DNA of 64,000 nucleotides, taken from the NCBI RefSeq assembly GCF_002737755.1, contig NZ_PEGH01000018.1:620001-684000 (forward strand), in the 5' to 3' direction. Of this stretch, positions 26,250 through 35,913 are shown piece after piece (within the stretch, counting starts at the first letter, position 1; every line of letters starts with the position of its first letter). The notes under the pieces are model-generated. The model was not told the origin of the DNA and did no database searches. It saw only the letters and a list, made by a program, of their open reading frames with translations. Source of the stretch: Caulobacter sp. BP25. Lineage in GTDB: Bacteria > Pseudomonadota > Alphaproteobacteria > Caulobacterales > Caulobacteraceae. Position numbers and translations under genes: made by a program.

Positions 26250-29200
26250 ATGAACTCCATTAAGGGTAGCGCCCGCGCGCGCCTCATGACGACGTCGTTG
26301 TTGGCGGGGCTTGCCGCAGTGGCCGCGCCGATGGCGGTCGTGGCCGTGGCGACGGCCGTTCCGACGATGGCCAGCGCCCAAGACTTCACCAACGGCACGC
26401 TGGCCGGTTCTGTTGTCGACACGACCGGCAAGCCCGTCGTTGGCGCGACGATCTCCATTCAGGACACCGCTCGTGGCATCAAGCTGGCGGCCAAGAGCGG
26501 CAGCTCCGGTGATTTCCGCGTGTCGCAGATTCCGATCGGCACCTATTCGGTGAGCATCGCGGCGTCTGGTTTCGACACCTATACCGATAACACCGTGGCC
26601 GTGCGCCTGGGGTCGGTTTCGGGCTACACCTTCACGATCAATCCTGCGGGCTCGGTTTCGGAAGTCGTGATCACCGGCACGCGCGCTCGCGGCGTGGACT
26701 TCGATCGCACCACCACCGGCCTGTCCATCGACGTGGCCGAGACCATTGAGCGGATTCCGACGGCCCGCACGCTCACGGCTCTGACGCTGCTCGCCCCGCA
26801 AGCCGTCGGCGGCGACACCGCCTTCGCGAACGGCAACGGCGAAGCGCTGGCGTCGATCGGCGGCTCGTCCGTCGCCGAGAACGTCTACTATATCAACGGC
26901 ATGAACATCACGGACTTCCGCAACTTCCTGGGCGGAAGCAACGTGCCGTTCGACTTCTACCGTCAGGTTGACGTGAAGACCGGCGGCTTCTCGTCCGAGT
27001 ATGGCCGCTCGACCGGCGGCGCGATCATCGCGGTCACGAAGTCGGGTTCGAATGAGTGGCATGGCGGCGCCAACCTCTACTGGCAGCCCACCGACCTCTA
27101 CAGCAAGGCGCCGAACACCCTCCTGGCGCTGGAAGCGGACGACCTGTCCAACCCAAACATCAACCTGAACAAGCGCGACCGTAACAAGAACATCGAAGGC
27201 AACATCTGGGCCTCCGGCGCGATCATCGAAGATCGCCTGTTCTTCTATGCGTTCTACAATCCGCGCAATATCAAGAGCACGTCTTACACCTCGGGCACCA
27301 ACGGCTCAGCCACTTCGGAGGCGACGTCGGCCACGTACTCCACGACGACGCGCAACGATCCGTTCTATGGCGGCAAGATTGACTTCAATCTGACCGACAA
27401 GCAGCGCTTCGAATTCACGATGTTCCACGATGGTCAGTCGTCGGTGGAAACCCAAGGCGTGGAAGACATCACGACGCGCACGTCGACCACCGCTGGGTCG
27501 GGCAAGTACAACACCAGCAACACCAACACCCTGTCTGGCGGCGACGTTAAGATCCTGCGCTATACGGGTAACTTCACCGACTGGTTCTCGCTGTCGGCCC
27601 TGTGGGGCAAGAGCGACTACAAGCAAACCGTCGCCGGCGATCTCGATGGCGAGGCTTCGGTCTTTGAGAATGGCTCGGTCGTTCGCGGCAACCCGAACCT
27701 GACCATCTCGCAGGGCGCGGACTCGCGCGAGAATATCCGCGTCGATGGCGATGTGTACTTCAGCCTGCTGGGCCGTCACCACATCAAGGTGGGCGTGGAC
27801 CAGGAGAAGATGGACTCCTCGTCGGTCGAAAGCTATTCGGGCGGCATCTACTATCGTTACTACGCCGGTACGGTGACCTGCGGCGTCGGCACGACGACCA
27901 ACTGTGTTCGCGTTCGCGTTCTGACCCGCGGCGGCGCCTATTCGACCAAGGCCACGGCCTGGTACGTTCAGGATGCTTGGGACCTGACCGATCGCCTGTC
28001 GGCTCAGCTGGGCGTCCGCGCCGAAACGTTCCAGAACAAGAACGCCGAAGGCGAGATCTTCGTCGAGGCTAAGAACCAGATCGCGCCGCGCATCGGCCTG
28101 ACCTATGACGTTCTGGGCGACCGCTCGACCAAGGTGTCGGCCTTCTTCGGCCGCTACTATCTGCCGATCGCCGCCAACACCAACATCCGCATGGCGGGCA
28201 ACGAGCTCTTCACGCAGGATTGGTACACCTACAGCAGCCGCAACGCGACGACGCTCGTGCCGGTCCTGTCGGGTTCGTCGCGATTGAGCGAGACCCTGTC
28301 GGACGGTATCGTGCCGGCCTCGACCTCGCTGGTTTCGCAGAACCTGGATCCTCAGTATCAGGACGAGTACATCCTGGGCTTCCAGCACACGTTCAAGAAC
28401 GACATCAAGGTCGGCGTGAACCTGGTCTATCGTGACCTGAAGAACGTCCTTGAAGACTTCGATACGGGGTACATATTCGCCAACTACTGCAAGTACGCCA
28501 ATATTGCTGCAGTCAACTGTAACCCAAATACCATGGGCATTAATGGCAGCGGTTATGTGCTGCTGAATCCGGGCAAGGACCTGATTGTTACGCCGGATCC
28601 GCGCACCTGGCCGTTTATGGCCGGCAAAACCATAACTATTCCGGCCAGCGTTCTTGATATCCCGAAAGCCAAGCGTGAATACACCGCGCTTGAGTTCACC
28701 TTCGATCGCCCGTGGGACGGCAAGTGGGCCCTGGCTGGTTCGTACGTCTGGTCGGAATCGAAGGGTAACTACGAAGGCGGCGTGAAGTCCGACAACGGTC
28801 AGGTCGACCCTGGCCTGACCCAAGACTTCGACGAGCCCGGCTGGACCGACAACGCCTACGGCTATCTGCCCAACCACCGCGCGCACGTCATCAAGGCCTA
28901 CGGCAGCTACCAGCTGACCGACCGGATTCTTTTGGGCGCCAACGGCACGATCACCTCGCCGCGCAAGTACGGTTGTCTCGGCGTGTATCCGTACGGTGAC
29001 GGCCGTGCTTCTAGCACGACCGTGAGCCCGTTCTACTGCGGTGGCAAGCCGACCCCGCGTGGTTCGCAGTTCCAGGGTGAGTGGATCTATCGCTTCGACA
29101 TGTCGGCGAGCTACGACGTTCCGATCTCGGATACGTTCGGCAAGCTGCAAGTTCGCGCGGACGTCTTCAACGTGTTCAACTTTAAGCACGCTCAAGACTT

Positions 29201-29309
29201 CAACGAAGCGGGCGAAGTGGCGCTCAACTCGCCGAGTCTGCTGTATCGCCTGCCGAGCAGCTATCAGACCCCGCGCTACGTGCGCATCGGCGTCTCGTAT
29301 AGCTTCTAA
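26250..29309 (+). CDS. TonB-dependent receptor, Oar-like with N-terminal carboxypeptidase-regulatory-like domain
   Basis: An outer-membrane active transporter of 1,019 residues, energised by TonB-ExbBD. A long signal peptide (to ASAQ, about 45) is followed by a CarboxypepD_reg-like Ig domain (GTLAGSVVDTTGKPVVGATIS, about 50-125), then a TonB-box-like VSEVVITGTRARG, the plug (YYINGMNITDFRNF; SEYGRSTGGAIIAVTKSG) and a 22-strand barrel ending in Phe (IGVSYSF). The substrate could be peptide, glycan or metal complex. It is monocistronic with a long leader and a textbook terminator. Base use around 28470-28660 is visibly more A/T-rich than the rest, coinciding with a Cys-containing extracellular loop. 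Confidence 0.9.
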   Translation: MNSIKGSARARLMTTSLLAGLAAVAAPMAVVAVATAVPTMASAQDFTNGTLAGSVVDTTGKPVVGATISIQDTARGIKLAAKSGSSGDFRVSQIPIGTYSVSIAASGFDTYTDNTVAVRLGSVSGYTFTINPAGSVSEVVITGTRARGVDFDRTTTGLSIDVAETIERIPTARTLTALTLLAPQAVGGDTAFANGNGEALASIGGSSVAENVYYINGMNITDFRNFLGGSNVPFDFYRQVDVKTGGFSSEYGRSTGGAIIAVTKSGSNEWHGGANLYWQPTDLYSKAPNTLLALEADDLSNPNINLNKRDRNKNIEGNIWASGAIIEDRLFFYAFYNPRNIKSTSYTSGTNGSATSEATSATYSTTTRNDPFYGGKIDFNLTDKQRFEFTMFHDGQSSVETQGVEDITTRTSTTAGSGKYNTSNTNTLSGGDVKILRYTGNFTDWFSLSALWGKSDYKQTVAGDLDGEASVFENGSVVRGNPNLTISQGADSRENIRVDGDVYFSLLGRHHIKVGVDQEKMDSSSVESYSGGIYYRYYAGTVTCGVGTTTNCVRVRVLTRGGAYSTKATAWYVQDAWDLTDRLSAQLGVRAETFQNKNAEGEIFVEAKNQIAPRIGLTYDVLGDRSTKVSAFFGRYYLPIAANTNIRMAGNELFTQDWYTYSSRNATTLVPVLSGSSRLSETLSDGIVPASTSLVSQNLDPQYQDEYILGFQHTFKNDIKVGVNLVYRDLKNVLEDFDTGYIFANYCKYANIAAVNCNPNTMGINGSGYVLLNPGKDLIVTPDPRTWPFMAGKTITIPASVLDIPKAKREYTALEFTFDRPWDGKWALAGSYVWSESKGNYEGGVKSDNGQVDPGLTQDFDEPGWTDNAYGYLPNHRAHVIKAYGSYQLTDRILLGANGTITSPRKYGCLGVYPYGDGRASSTTVSPFYCGGKPTPRGSQFQGEWIYRFDMSASYDVPISDTFGKLQVRADVFNVFNFKHAQDFNEAGEVALNSPSLLYRLPSSYQTPRYVRIGVSYSF

Positions 29310-29331
29310 GCAGACGCTAGCTGTAAACGTT

Positions 29332-29364
29332 AAGCGGGCCACGAAAGTGGCCCGCTTTTCTTTT
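29332..29364 (+). terminator. Intrinsic terminator after the TonB receptor
   Basis: AAGCGGGCCAC-GAAA-GTGGCCCGCTT is a perfect 11-base-pair stem with a GAAA tetraloop, followed by TTCTTTT, 23 bases after the stop codon. One of the clearest intrinsic terminators in the window. Confidence 0.92.
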
Positions 29365-29691
29365 GCGCGGTGGGGCGCGTCGCGCCCCTGGTCGCCGCCG
29401 GGCGATACCGAAGCCCATCCGGCTCATAAGGCCCGGGGGCAGGTCCTCTGTGATTTCCGATCGCCTCGGGCCAAGAAGGGCCGGCCCGGAGCGGGCGAGG
29501 CGCGGGGACGGACCTGGCTCAGGCGCGGTTCTGGCCCGATCCGCGTCCGACTAGAGTTTCAAACGTCTAGCGCCGACCGAGCGACGGCGTCTTGGCCGCT
29601 CGGCGGAGCGCCACGACAAGGGCGTCGTGTCAAAAGTGCTCCCCAGCCGACATGACCATGGAAGGGGCGGCTGGGGCGGCGCTGTCGCCCC
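29365..29691. other. Gene-free G/C-rich stretch between TonB receptor and sppA
   Basis: 327 bases with no convincing gene. It contains a 17-base palindrome at 29372-29388 (GGGGCGCG-T-CGCGCCCC), a 7-base-pair hairpin at 29577-29603 and a GGGGCG/CGCCCC hairpin at 29673-29691 directly after the sppA stop, the last of which may end sppA transcription. I looked for tmRNA, RNase P, 6S and SRP RNA signatures and saw none. Confidence 0.5.
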
Positions 29692-31476
29692 CTACCGCAC
29701 CGGCGTATCGGCCAGGACCGACGCGCCGCCGGGGGCTGCGCGCAGGCGGGCGTGGGCCATTTCGTCCATGATGGCTTGCGAGCGCGGGTCGCCCAGCACC
29801 CAGGCGGCGGCCGCCAGGGTGCGGATCGAGGTCTCGCTGACGCCCAGCAGCTTCTCCAGCGCCTCGAAGGGCGAGGGGGCGCCGTCCATGCGCTTGAGGC
29901 GCACGTCGCCGCTCAGCTTGGCCAGGGCCTTGGCCTTGTCGATCGCCTGGTAGAAGCCGCCCAGCTCGTCGACCAGGCCCAGCTGCTTGGCCTGCTCGCC
30001 GGTCCAGACGCGGCCCTTGGCGATCTCGCGCACGCGGGCGGGCGGCAGGTTGCGGCCCTCGGCCACGCGGGTGATGAAGCCGGCGTAGATGCGGTCCATC
30101 CAGCCGGCGAACTTGGCGCGCTGCTCGGGCGTGAAGCCGTCGCCCGAACCGAAGGCCTGGGCGTAGTCGCCGCCGACGTGCAGCTGCTTGGTGTCGACGC
30201 CAAAGCGCGCCAGGGCGTCGCCGATCGCGAACTTGCCGCCATAGACGCCGATCGAGCCGGTCAGGGTCGAGGGCTGGGCGACGATGGCGTCAGCATGGCT
30301 GGAGATCCAGTAGCCGCCCGAGGCTGCATAGGTCCCCATGCTGACCACCACGGGCTTGCCCGCCGCCTGGGCCGCCTTCACGGCCGCCAGGATCTGCTCC
30401 GAGGCCGTGTCCGACCCGCCGGGGGAGGAGACGCGGAAGACGATCGCCTTGACGTCCTTGTCCTCGGTCGCGTCGTGGAAGGCCTTGGCCACGTCGTCGG
30501 AATAGACGTTGCTCTCGCCGCCGAAGGGCGAGCCCGAGCCGCTTGTCCCCGTGACGATGGCGCCCTCGGCGCCGATCACGGCGATGGCCGGCCCGGTCTT
30601 GGCGACGGTCGGCTTGGTGCGCGAGGCGTAGTCGTCAAACGTGATCAGCTTGGCGCCCTTGCCGGCCTTGTCGAGGGCGAAGGCCTCAATGTCACTGACC
30701 TGGCCGACCTTGTCGATCAGGCCCTTGGTCAGCGCCTCCTGGGCGCTGTAGGGGCCGTCCTCGAGCGTGCGGGTCAGCCGCGCCGCGTCCTGCTTGCGAT
30801 CAACGGCGGCGCTGACCAGGGCCGTGCGATAGACCGAGCCCATCCACGACAGCGTCGATTCCCGGTGGGCCGGCGTGTAGTCGCTATAGAGATAGGGATT
30901 GACCGCGTTCTTGTACTCATAGCGCTGCTCGTAGTCGGCCTTGACGCCGTACTTGTCGAAGAAGCGCCGGAAGAACATCGACTCGCTGGACAGACCGACC
31001 GCCTGGAAGCTGCTGTCGGGCTGCATCCAGAACTCGCTGGCCGATGCGCCCAGCATATAGGTCGAGGTTACCATGCCCGACGGATAGAGGCCCTGGCTGT
31101 GGGCGTAGATCGGCTTGCCGCCCACTTCGCGGAAGTGCTTGAAAGCCAGGCGCAGCTCGTCGGCCGCTGCGGGCGCGACGCCGCCCTCGGGCAGACGGAC
31201 CAGGATCGCCCGGACCTTGTCGTCCTTTTCGGCGCGGCGCAGCGTGTCGATGATCGACATCACCGAGCCGCCGCCGCCGCCCAGCGAGGCGAAGGGGTTC
31301 TTGGAGTCCTGGTCGCTCAGGCTCTGGCGCAGGTCCAGCTGCAGGACAGCGTGAGGCGGCGTGGGGGCGGGGCGGGCGGCCCCGGCGGCCATCACGATAA
31401 GCAGGAATGGAACTCCGACCACGAACAACAGAAGGCCGACAAAGACGCCAGCGACGGTCAGGAAGAACTGCTTCAT
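29692..31476 (-). CDS. sppA: Signal peptide peptidase SppA (67K type, S49 family)
   Basis: SppA is a membrane-bound periplasmic protease that degrades cleaved signal peptides. The 594-residue protein has one N-terminal membrane helix ([20 protein letters not shown]) and two tandem S49 domains. The catalytic dyad is split between halves as in E. coli SppA: Lys189 in YEYKNAVNP of the first half and Ser386 in [10 protein letters not shown] of the second. The start at 31476 places the membrane anchor first; the longer frame begins 24 codons earlier without a ribosome site. Confidence 0.95.
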   Translation of the reverse strand: MKQFFLTVAGVFVGLLLFVVGVPFLLIVMAAGAARPAPTPPHAVLQLDLRQSLSDQDSKNPFASLGGGGGSVMSIIDTLRRAEKDDKVRAILVRLPEGGVAPAAADELRLAFKHFREVGGKPIYAHSQGLYPSGMVTSTYMLGASASEFWMQPDSSFQAVGLSSESMFFRRFFDKYGVKADYEQRYEYKNAVNPYLYSDYTPAHRESTLSWMGSVYRTALVSAAVDRKQDAARLTRTLEDGPYSAQEALTKGLIDKVGQVSDIEAFALDKAGKGAKLITFDDYASRTKPTVAKTGPAIAVIGAEGAIVTGTSGSGSPFGGESNVYSDDVAKAFHDATEDKDVKAIVFRVSSPGGSDTASEQILAAVKAAQAAGKPVVVSMGTYAASGGYWISSHADAIVAQPSTLTGSIGVYGGKFAIGDALARFGVDTKQLHVGGDYAQAFGSGDGFTPEQRAKFAGWMDRIYAGFITRVAEGRNLPPARVREIAKGRVWTGEQAKQLGLVDELGGFYQAIDKAKALAKLSGDVRLKRMDGAPSPFEALEKLLGVSETSIRTLAAAAWVLGDPRSQAIMDEMAHARLRAAPGGASVLADTPVR

Positions 31477-31649
31477 CGGAAGTCCCGTTGGAGATTTGAT
31501 CTCCAAGCTACCCGGTGTCGCGAAGGGTTCCAAATGAAGAGCGCGCAACGCCGCGCCACATCGCGCGACTTAAAGGACGACGCCTTGGCGTCGATCCCTA
31601 AGGTTCTGTTTTTGAGCAGATTTCCCGCCTCTGGTTGGCGGGGAGGAAA

Positions 31650-31726
31650 TGGTCGGAGTGGCAGGATTTGAACCTGCGACCCCTGCGTCCCGAACGCAGT
31701 GCTCTACCAGACTGAGCCACACTCCG
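31650..31726 (-). tRNA. tRNA-Pro (anticodon CGG)
   Basis: A 77-base cloverleaf with encoded CCA. Acceptor stem CGGAGTG pairs with CACTCCG. The anticodon arm CTGCG-TTCGGGA-CGCAG places CGG in positions 34-36, reading the proline codon CCG, and the T arm carries GGTTCAAATCC. It lies between sppA and the divergent tRNA-Gln. Confidence 0.97.
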
Positions 31727-31891
31727 ACTTGGAGGCCGGCCTTATAGGAGGGTGCTTCGGGGGGCGCAAGCGCCTTTTTCGACGTTCGCGCGGCGGCCCG
31801 AAAAAACTTCGAAAATGGCCTGTTGCATCCATCCGAGTCGTGAGCTATCTCCACCGCCTCGCCGGGCCCTGACGGGTCTCGCCGTTCCTGC

Positions 31892-31965
31892 TGGGGAATG
31901 GTGTAATGGTAACACTGCGGTTTTTGGTACCGTCATTCTAGGTTCGAGTCCTAGTTCCCCAGCCA
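31892..31965 (+). tRNA. tRNA-Gln (anticodon TTG)
   Basis: A 74-base cloverleaf with encoded CCA. Acceptor stem TGGGGAA pairs with TTCCCCA, the D arm has AATGGTAA, and the anticodon loop TTTTGGT presents TTG for glutamine codons CAA/CAG. The T arm contains GGTTCGAGTCC. No integrase or duplicated tRNA 3' end is seen nearby. Confidence 0.97.
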
Positions 31966-32533
31966 CATCTTCTCTTTGACGCTCCACGAACAAGATAGCG
32001 CTCCGCATCGCGGAGGCTTTTCTTGCGGAGTCGGTAGATCGCCTTGGCGCGATGTCCGCCAGATCCGACTTGAGCGGAGGTTTGTGCTTGGGCATAGCGT
32101 CGCCGCTTCAGGCCTGAAGCCAGCGACGAATCGCCTTCTGACCTCTTTAAAGGCGGTTGGCTGTTTCGCCGCTAAATCCAGATGCGCAAAATCTCAATCG
32201 ACGATCGCGCGAGTGCGGAGCGGGTCTTTCAACGCTCACGTGTTGACCCGCCTTTTCGGGGCTGGACCTCGATATTCGCGACTTTCGCGGCAATGACATA
32301 GATCGAGGCTGTTTCGCGGTTGCGAGATAGACCGGATAAGCCTTGTTTTCGCTATGTGGGCCTCGCTTAAAGCGAGGAGGTCAGCCTTATAGTTGACGGC
32401 GATCTTTCTCGTTGAACGTGCTCATTGACAATCGATTGCTAAGCTTTGACACGAATCGCTCAGATTTCTTACGTTCAACTACTTGTTTTTCTCTAGCGAA
32501 GGTGTAATTGCGGTCGAATAGGGGAATGGAGTT
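31966..32533. other. Long leader region of the first mucR gene
   Basis: 568 bases without a supported gene; a 106-residue frame at 31976 has no ribosome site or recognisable motif. The last 180 bases are distinctly A/T-rich. A near-perfect dyad CCTCGCTT-A-AAGCGAGG lies at 32361-32377. MucR/Ros regulators commonly bind A/T-rich upstream regions and regulate themselves, so this is the probable control region; exact sites cannot be assigned. Confidence 0.5.
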
Positions 32534-32968
32534 GTGATCGTGGAAGACAAAGCGACCCTGATCGAGCTTACGGCGGAAATCGTCGCCAATTATGTGGCCA
32601 ATAATTCTACGCCGGTTTCGGAGCTTCCAGCTTTGATCCGCGCCACGCACGACGCGCTGGCTGGAATTGGCGCGCCGCCCGCGCCAACGGTGGAGGCGGT
32701 GACCAAGGCCACGCCGGCTCAAATCCGTAAGAGCATTACGCCTGAAGCCCTCATCAGCTTCGAGGACGGCAAGCCCTACAAGACGCTGAAGCGCCACCTC
32801 ACGACCCACGGCATGACCGTGGCTGAGTATAAGGCCAAGTGGGGGCTGCCGAACGACTACCCGACGACCGCTCCCGCCTACAGCGAGGCGCGTTCGAAGA
32901 TGGCCAAGGCCCTGGGGCTTGGACAGGGTGGCCGCAAGGGCAAGGCGCCGCGTTCGCGCAAGGCCTGA
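32534..32968 (+). CDS. mucR1: MucR/Ros-family transcriptional regulator (first paralogue)
   Basis: MucR proteins bind A/T-rich DNA and in Caulobacter repress and time G1/S-phase genes together with SciP and CtrA. The 144 residues have an N-terminal oligomerisation region (LIELTAEIVANYVANN), a variable linker and the MucR DNA-binding domain with KSITPEALISFEDGKPYKTL, KRHLTTHGMTVAEYKAK and WGLPNDYP, then a basic Arg/Lys tail. Zinc ligands are incomplete: Ser75 stands where Ros has its first Cys, while Asp78, His88 and His92 remain. The start is GTG after GGGGAATGGAG. A strong terminator follows. The number 1 is assigned by position relative to the copy at 53698. Confidence 0.9.
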   Translation: MIVEDKATLIELTAEIVANYVANNSTPVSELPALIRATHDALAGIGAPPAPTVEAVTKATPAQIRKSITPEALISFEDGKPYKTLKRHLTTHGMTVAEYKAKWGLPNDYPTTAPAYSEARSKMAKALGLGQGGRKGKAPRSRKA

Positions 32969-33021
32969 GACCATCGCGACGGCGCCTTGGCGTCGTCATG
33001 ATTTCCCGGGGGGAGGAAAAA

Positions 33022-33047
33022 GGGGGTGCTCCGGCGCCCCCTTTTTT
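33022..33047 (+). terminator. Intrinsic terminator after mucR1
   Basis: GGGGGTGC-TCCG-GCGCCCCC forms an 8-base-pair stem (one G-T pair) followed immediately by TTTTTT, 54 bases after the mucR1 stop. Confidence 0.92.
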
Positions 33048-33068
33048 CATGGCTCTAATTCAAAATCT

Positions 33069-33336
33069 TAGAGCATTTTTCGATCCGATAGCCGTTTCAC
33101 ACCTATCGGAAAGGGCTCTAGAGCATTTCACGACCTGACTGCGTCAGGCCGTGAGCTCTAATCTCTTGTTTTGACGCATTTTTCTTCACGCGAACCGGAT
33201 CCACTTCGCTCGAAAAATGCTCTAGAGCGTGACGCCGAAAGTGGGAACCGGTTTCGGCGCGAGTCACGCTCTAAGTCTTTGATTTAGAGCCTCGTTATCG
33301 TGTCAAAACGATTCCGTTTTGACACGCGAGGCTCTA
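33069..33336. repeat. Cluster of five palindromic repeats with TAGAGC ends
   Basis: Five dyads lie almost end to end: unit 1 33069-33120, unit 2 33119-33160, unit 3 33176-33225, unit 4 33223-33273, unit 5 33285-33336. Units 1, 2, 4 and 5 begin TAGAGC and end GCTCTA; unit 3 has lost its left end. Neighbouring units share their terminal bases (units 1/2 and 3/4). Inner arms differ: CCGATAG/CTATCGG, CCTGAC/GTCAGG, GCGAA/TTCGC, CGCCGAAA/TTTCGGCG, GTCAAAACG/CGTTTTGAC. Related copies occur at 39092, 63638 and 63702. The outer TAG of unit 5, read on the minus strand, is the stop codon of the histidine kinase gene. Confidence 0.9.
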
Positions 33337-35148
33337 GGCGACGCCGCGGGTGTCGGCGTGGTCGACTATGGGGTCGATCGACAGGGCCTTGCCCAGGGCC
33401 TCGACCAGGCGCGGGATTTCGACGGGCTTGGCGACGATCCCGTCCATGCCCGCTTCGGCGTACAGGGTCCGTTCGTGGGTCAGGACGCTGGCGGTGACGG
33501 CGATGATCGGGGTGCGGGCGCGGCCGGTGGCCACTTCGCGCGCGCGGATCGTCTGGCTGGCCTGGACGCCGTCCATGATCGGCATGTGGATGTCCATCAA
33601 GATCGCGTCCCAGCGCGCGCGCTCCCACATCGCCAAGGCGTCGCGGCCGTCCACGGCAAATTGCGCGGCGACGCCAAGATGGCCCAGCAGGGTCAAGAGC
33701 ACCGCCCGGTTGGTCTGGTTGTCGTCGACGACCAGAATCTTGGGCGCGTCGGCCCGAGCCCCGTCCGATCCGGTGATGCCGGCGTGCGGGTCCTGGTCGC
33801 CGGCCGGCGTCACGCGCGGCATGGGCAGGGTGACCGTGAAGCAGGCGCCGCCAGCCTCGGCGGTCGAATAGACGATCGAGCCGCCCATCAGCTCGCTCAG
33901 GGTCTTGCAGATCGCCAGGCCCAGACCTGAACCGCCCGCGCGGCGGGTGCTGGAGCTGTCGAGCTGGACGAACTTGGCGAACAGGAGATCGCGCTGGCTT
34001 TCGGGGATGCCGGCGCCGCTGTCGACCACCCGGGCCACGATCGTCTCGTCGTCCCCGTCGACCGACACGCGCACGGCGCCGACGTCGGTGAACTTGATCG
34101 CGTTCGAGATCAGGTTCGACATCACCTGCCGCAGGCGGTCGGGATCGCCCATGCGCCATCCGTGCGCGTCGGCGGTGACCTCCAGGCTGAAGTCGAGATC
34201 CTTGTCGCGCGCCAGGCCGCTATAGAGCTGGCGCAGGGCGTCCAGATGGGCCGACAGGTCGAACGGGGCCGGATGGATTTCCATCTTGCCCGCCTCGATC
34301 TTCGAGATGTCGAGGATGGCGTTGATCACGCTGAGCAGCGACTGGCCCGAGGCGGTGATGGTGTCCAGGCGCCGGCGTTGGTCGGCGCTGAGCTCGCCCG
34401 CCGCCATGATCTGGGCCATGCCCAGCACGCCGTTCAGCGGCGTGCGGATCTCGTGGCTCATGGTGGCGAGGAATTCGGTCTTGGCGCGGTTGGCGGTCTC
34501 GGCCGTGAGGGCCAGGGCCTGGGCCTCGGTCTTCAGACGGCGGTTCTCGGTCAGCTCGCGCTGCAGGTCTTCGTTGAGCGCCTCGCTGGCCAGCCGCGCC
34601 CGCACCTCGCGCCGGACAACGCCGCGCATCAGGGTGGACATGCCCAGGGCGGCGAAGGCGCCGGCCAGGCCGATGAAGCTGTGGTGTTCGATCGTTTCGC
34701 CCGGCGCGTGGCGGACCATCCAGACCAGCCCGATAAACGACGCGCCGACACTGACCAGCGCCACGCGGCGCGATGGGGCGGACGTGGCGAAGACCAGGCC
34801 CATCAGCACGAAGTAGACGAGCTTCATCGGCTCGAAATGCAGGATCTGATAGGCCAGCACGTTGGACAGGAACAGGGCGTTCATGCCCAGGGCCACGGCC
34901 TCGAGGCGAAGGCCGACGATCCGACCGCCCCTCAGCGCGAACCCGGCGCCGGCGCCATACAAGCAGGCGACGGTCGACAGTCCCAGGAGGATCACCAGGT
35001 CGAGGCCCTTCTCGAAGAAGGGATGCGAAAAACTGATCAGCGCATAGTAAATGGAGCTGGCGATCAGGTAGCCGCGGACGATCGGAACATAGGCGCGCGT
35101 GAGCGCGACGTCCGCCTTCTGATCCGAGCCCTTATCCCTGACTTGCAA
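33334..35148 (-). CDS. Hybrid sensor histidine kinase with six-helix membrane sensor
   Basis: A 604-residue hybrid kinase. About six membrane helices span residues 25-175 with no periplasmic domain, suggesting it senses a membrane-associated or intracellular signal. A coiled linker (180-225) leads to the HisKA box SHEIRTPLNG with His232, an HATPase domain (NLISNAIKF; DSGAGIP; GGSGLGLAI) and a C-terminal receiver with Asp519 (ILMDIHMP) and Lys574 (VAKP). Phosphate could pass His232 to Asp519 and on to a separate phosphotransferase. The start is a TTG after GGGA; no ATG suits the first helix. The stop codon is supplied by the adjoining palindromic repeat. Confidence 0.92.
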   Translation of the reverse strand: MQVRDKGSDQKADVALTRAYVPIVRGYLIASSIYYALISFSHPFFEKGLDLVILLGLSTVACLYGAGAGFALRGGRIVGLRLEAVALGMNALFLSNVLAYQILHFEPMKLVYFVLMGLVFATSAPSRRVALVSVGASFIGLVWMVRHAPGETIEHHSFIGLAGAFAALGMSTLMRGVVRREVRARLASEALNEDLQRELTENRRLKTEAQALALTAETANRAKTEFLATMSHEIRTPLNGVLGMAQIMAAGELSADQRRRLDTITASGQSLLSVINAILDISKIEAGKMEIHPAPFDLSAHLDALRQLYSGLARDKDLDFSLEVTADAHGWRMGDPDRLRQVMSNLISNAIKFTDVGAVRVSVDGDDETIVARVVDSGAGIPESQRDLLFAKFVQLDSSSTRRAGGSGLGLAICKTLSELMGGSIVYSTAEAGGACFTVTLPMPRVTPAGDQDPHAGITGSDGARADAPKILVVDDNQTNRAVLLTLLGHLGVAAQFAVDGRDALAMWERARWDAILMDIHMPIMDGVQASQTIRAREVATGRARTPIIAVTASVLTHERTLYAEAGMDGIVAKPVEIPRLVEALGKALSIDPIVDHADTRGVA

Positions 35149-35219
35149 TCCCAGCCCTCGCGGTCGCCAAAGAGCGACGATATACGAGTGGTAGGTTAAG
35201 CTTTACTTGGAAAAGCGGG

Positions 35220-35768
35220 CTAGACTCCGCTGAGAGACATTCCCGGCGCGTCGGGCGGGGTCGCGCCGCCGCCATTCAGCGGCCTCTGCATCCAGACCAG
35301 ATCCAGCCAGCGGCCGAACTTGTGGCCCATATCCGGGAAAACGCCTTTCTTTTCAAAGCCGAGCGCGGCGTGCAGGGCGATCGAGGCCTGGTTGCCGCTA
35401 TCGCCGATGACTGCGCACATTTGTCGCAGGCCCAAGGCTTCGCATTCGGTGATCAGGGCGCTCAGCAACGTCCGTCCGACGCCGTTCCCGACCGCTTCCG
35501 GCGAGACATAGATGCTGTCCTCGACCGTGTAGCGATAGGCCGCGCGCAGCCGGAACGGGCCGGCATAGGCGTAGCCCACGACCTTTCCGTCCAGTTCGGC
35601 GACCAGATAGGGCAGGCCGCGACCCAGGAACCCCTCGCGCCGTCGCGTCATCTCGGCCTCGTCGGGCGGAACCTCTTCGAAGGTCCCGAACCCGTTCAGC
35701 ACGTTCCAGCCGTAGATGGCGGTGATGGCGGGGATGTCGGCGTCGGCGGAGGGGCGGATCTGCAGCAT
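35220..35768 (-). CDS. GNAT acetyltransferase (phosphinothricin acetyltransferase-like)
   Basis: A 182-residue N-acetyltransferase of the Pat/MnaT (YncA) group, which acetylates small amines such as methionine derivatives or phosphinothricin. The start LQIRPSADADIPAITAIY and the acetyl-CoA motif V-x-x-x-x-x-G-x-G-x-x-L (VSPEAVGNGVGRTLLSAL, about 88-105) followed by GNQASIALHAALGF are typical. The last 20 residues are an extra Gly/Pro tail. Its 3' end lies next to the histidine kinase gene on the same strand, 71 bases away. Confidence 0.85.
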   Translation of the reverse strand: MLQIRPSADADIPAITAIYGWNVLNGFGTFEEVPPDEAEMTRRREGFLGRGLPYLVAELDGKVVGYAYAGPFRLRAAYRYTVEDSIYVSPEAVGNGVGRTLLSALITECEALGLRQMCAVIGDSGNQASIALHAALGFEKKGVFPDMGHKFGRWLDLVWMQRPLNGGGATPPDAPGMSLSGV

Positions 35769-35786
35769 TGAATTCTCGAAAACTGA

Positions 35787-35912
35787 AACCCCTCCCCCTT
35801 GCGGGGAGGGGCAGGGGTGGGGGTGTCAGCGCCGAGATTCGAAGCGCCGAGCCGGCGCCCCCATCCCCAACCCCTTCCCCGCCCCCTCTTTCACGAAATG
35901 GGGGGAAGGGGC
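35787..35912. repeat. G/C-rich intergenic inverted repeat (CCCCTCCCC family)
   Basis: ACCCCTCCCCCTTGCGGGGAGGGG forms a first hairpin in two 12-base halves, then CAGGGGTGGGGGTGTC is answered by GCCCCCATCCCCAACCCCTT, and the element closes with GGGGGAAGGGGCT. It resembles the element at 22522-22642 in layout but not closely in sequence. It occupies the gap between the acetyltransferase and oligopeptidase B genes and may act as a terminator. Confidence 0.65.
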
Positions 35913-35913
35913 T

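Noticed and set aside
29365..29691. Structured RNA gene (6S, SRP or RNase P)
   Set aside because: Several hairpins exist but none of the conserved core sequences of these RNAs was found.
29752..31671. 639-residue open frame on the plus strand
   Set aside because: Antisense to sppA and overlapping tRNA-Pro; not a gene.
31650..31965. tRNA genes as an integration site
   Set aside because: No integrase, no duplicated tRNA 3' end and no composition change beside either tRNA.
31976..32296. 106-residue frame after tRNA-Gln
   Set aside because: No ribosome site, no conserved pattern, and it begins within a few bases of the tRNA end; treated as leader of mucR1.
33069..33336. CRISPR array
   Set aside because: The repeats are individually palindromic with different inner sequences and no regular spacers.
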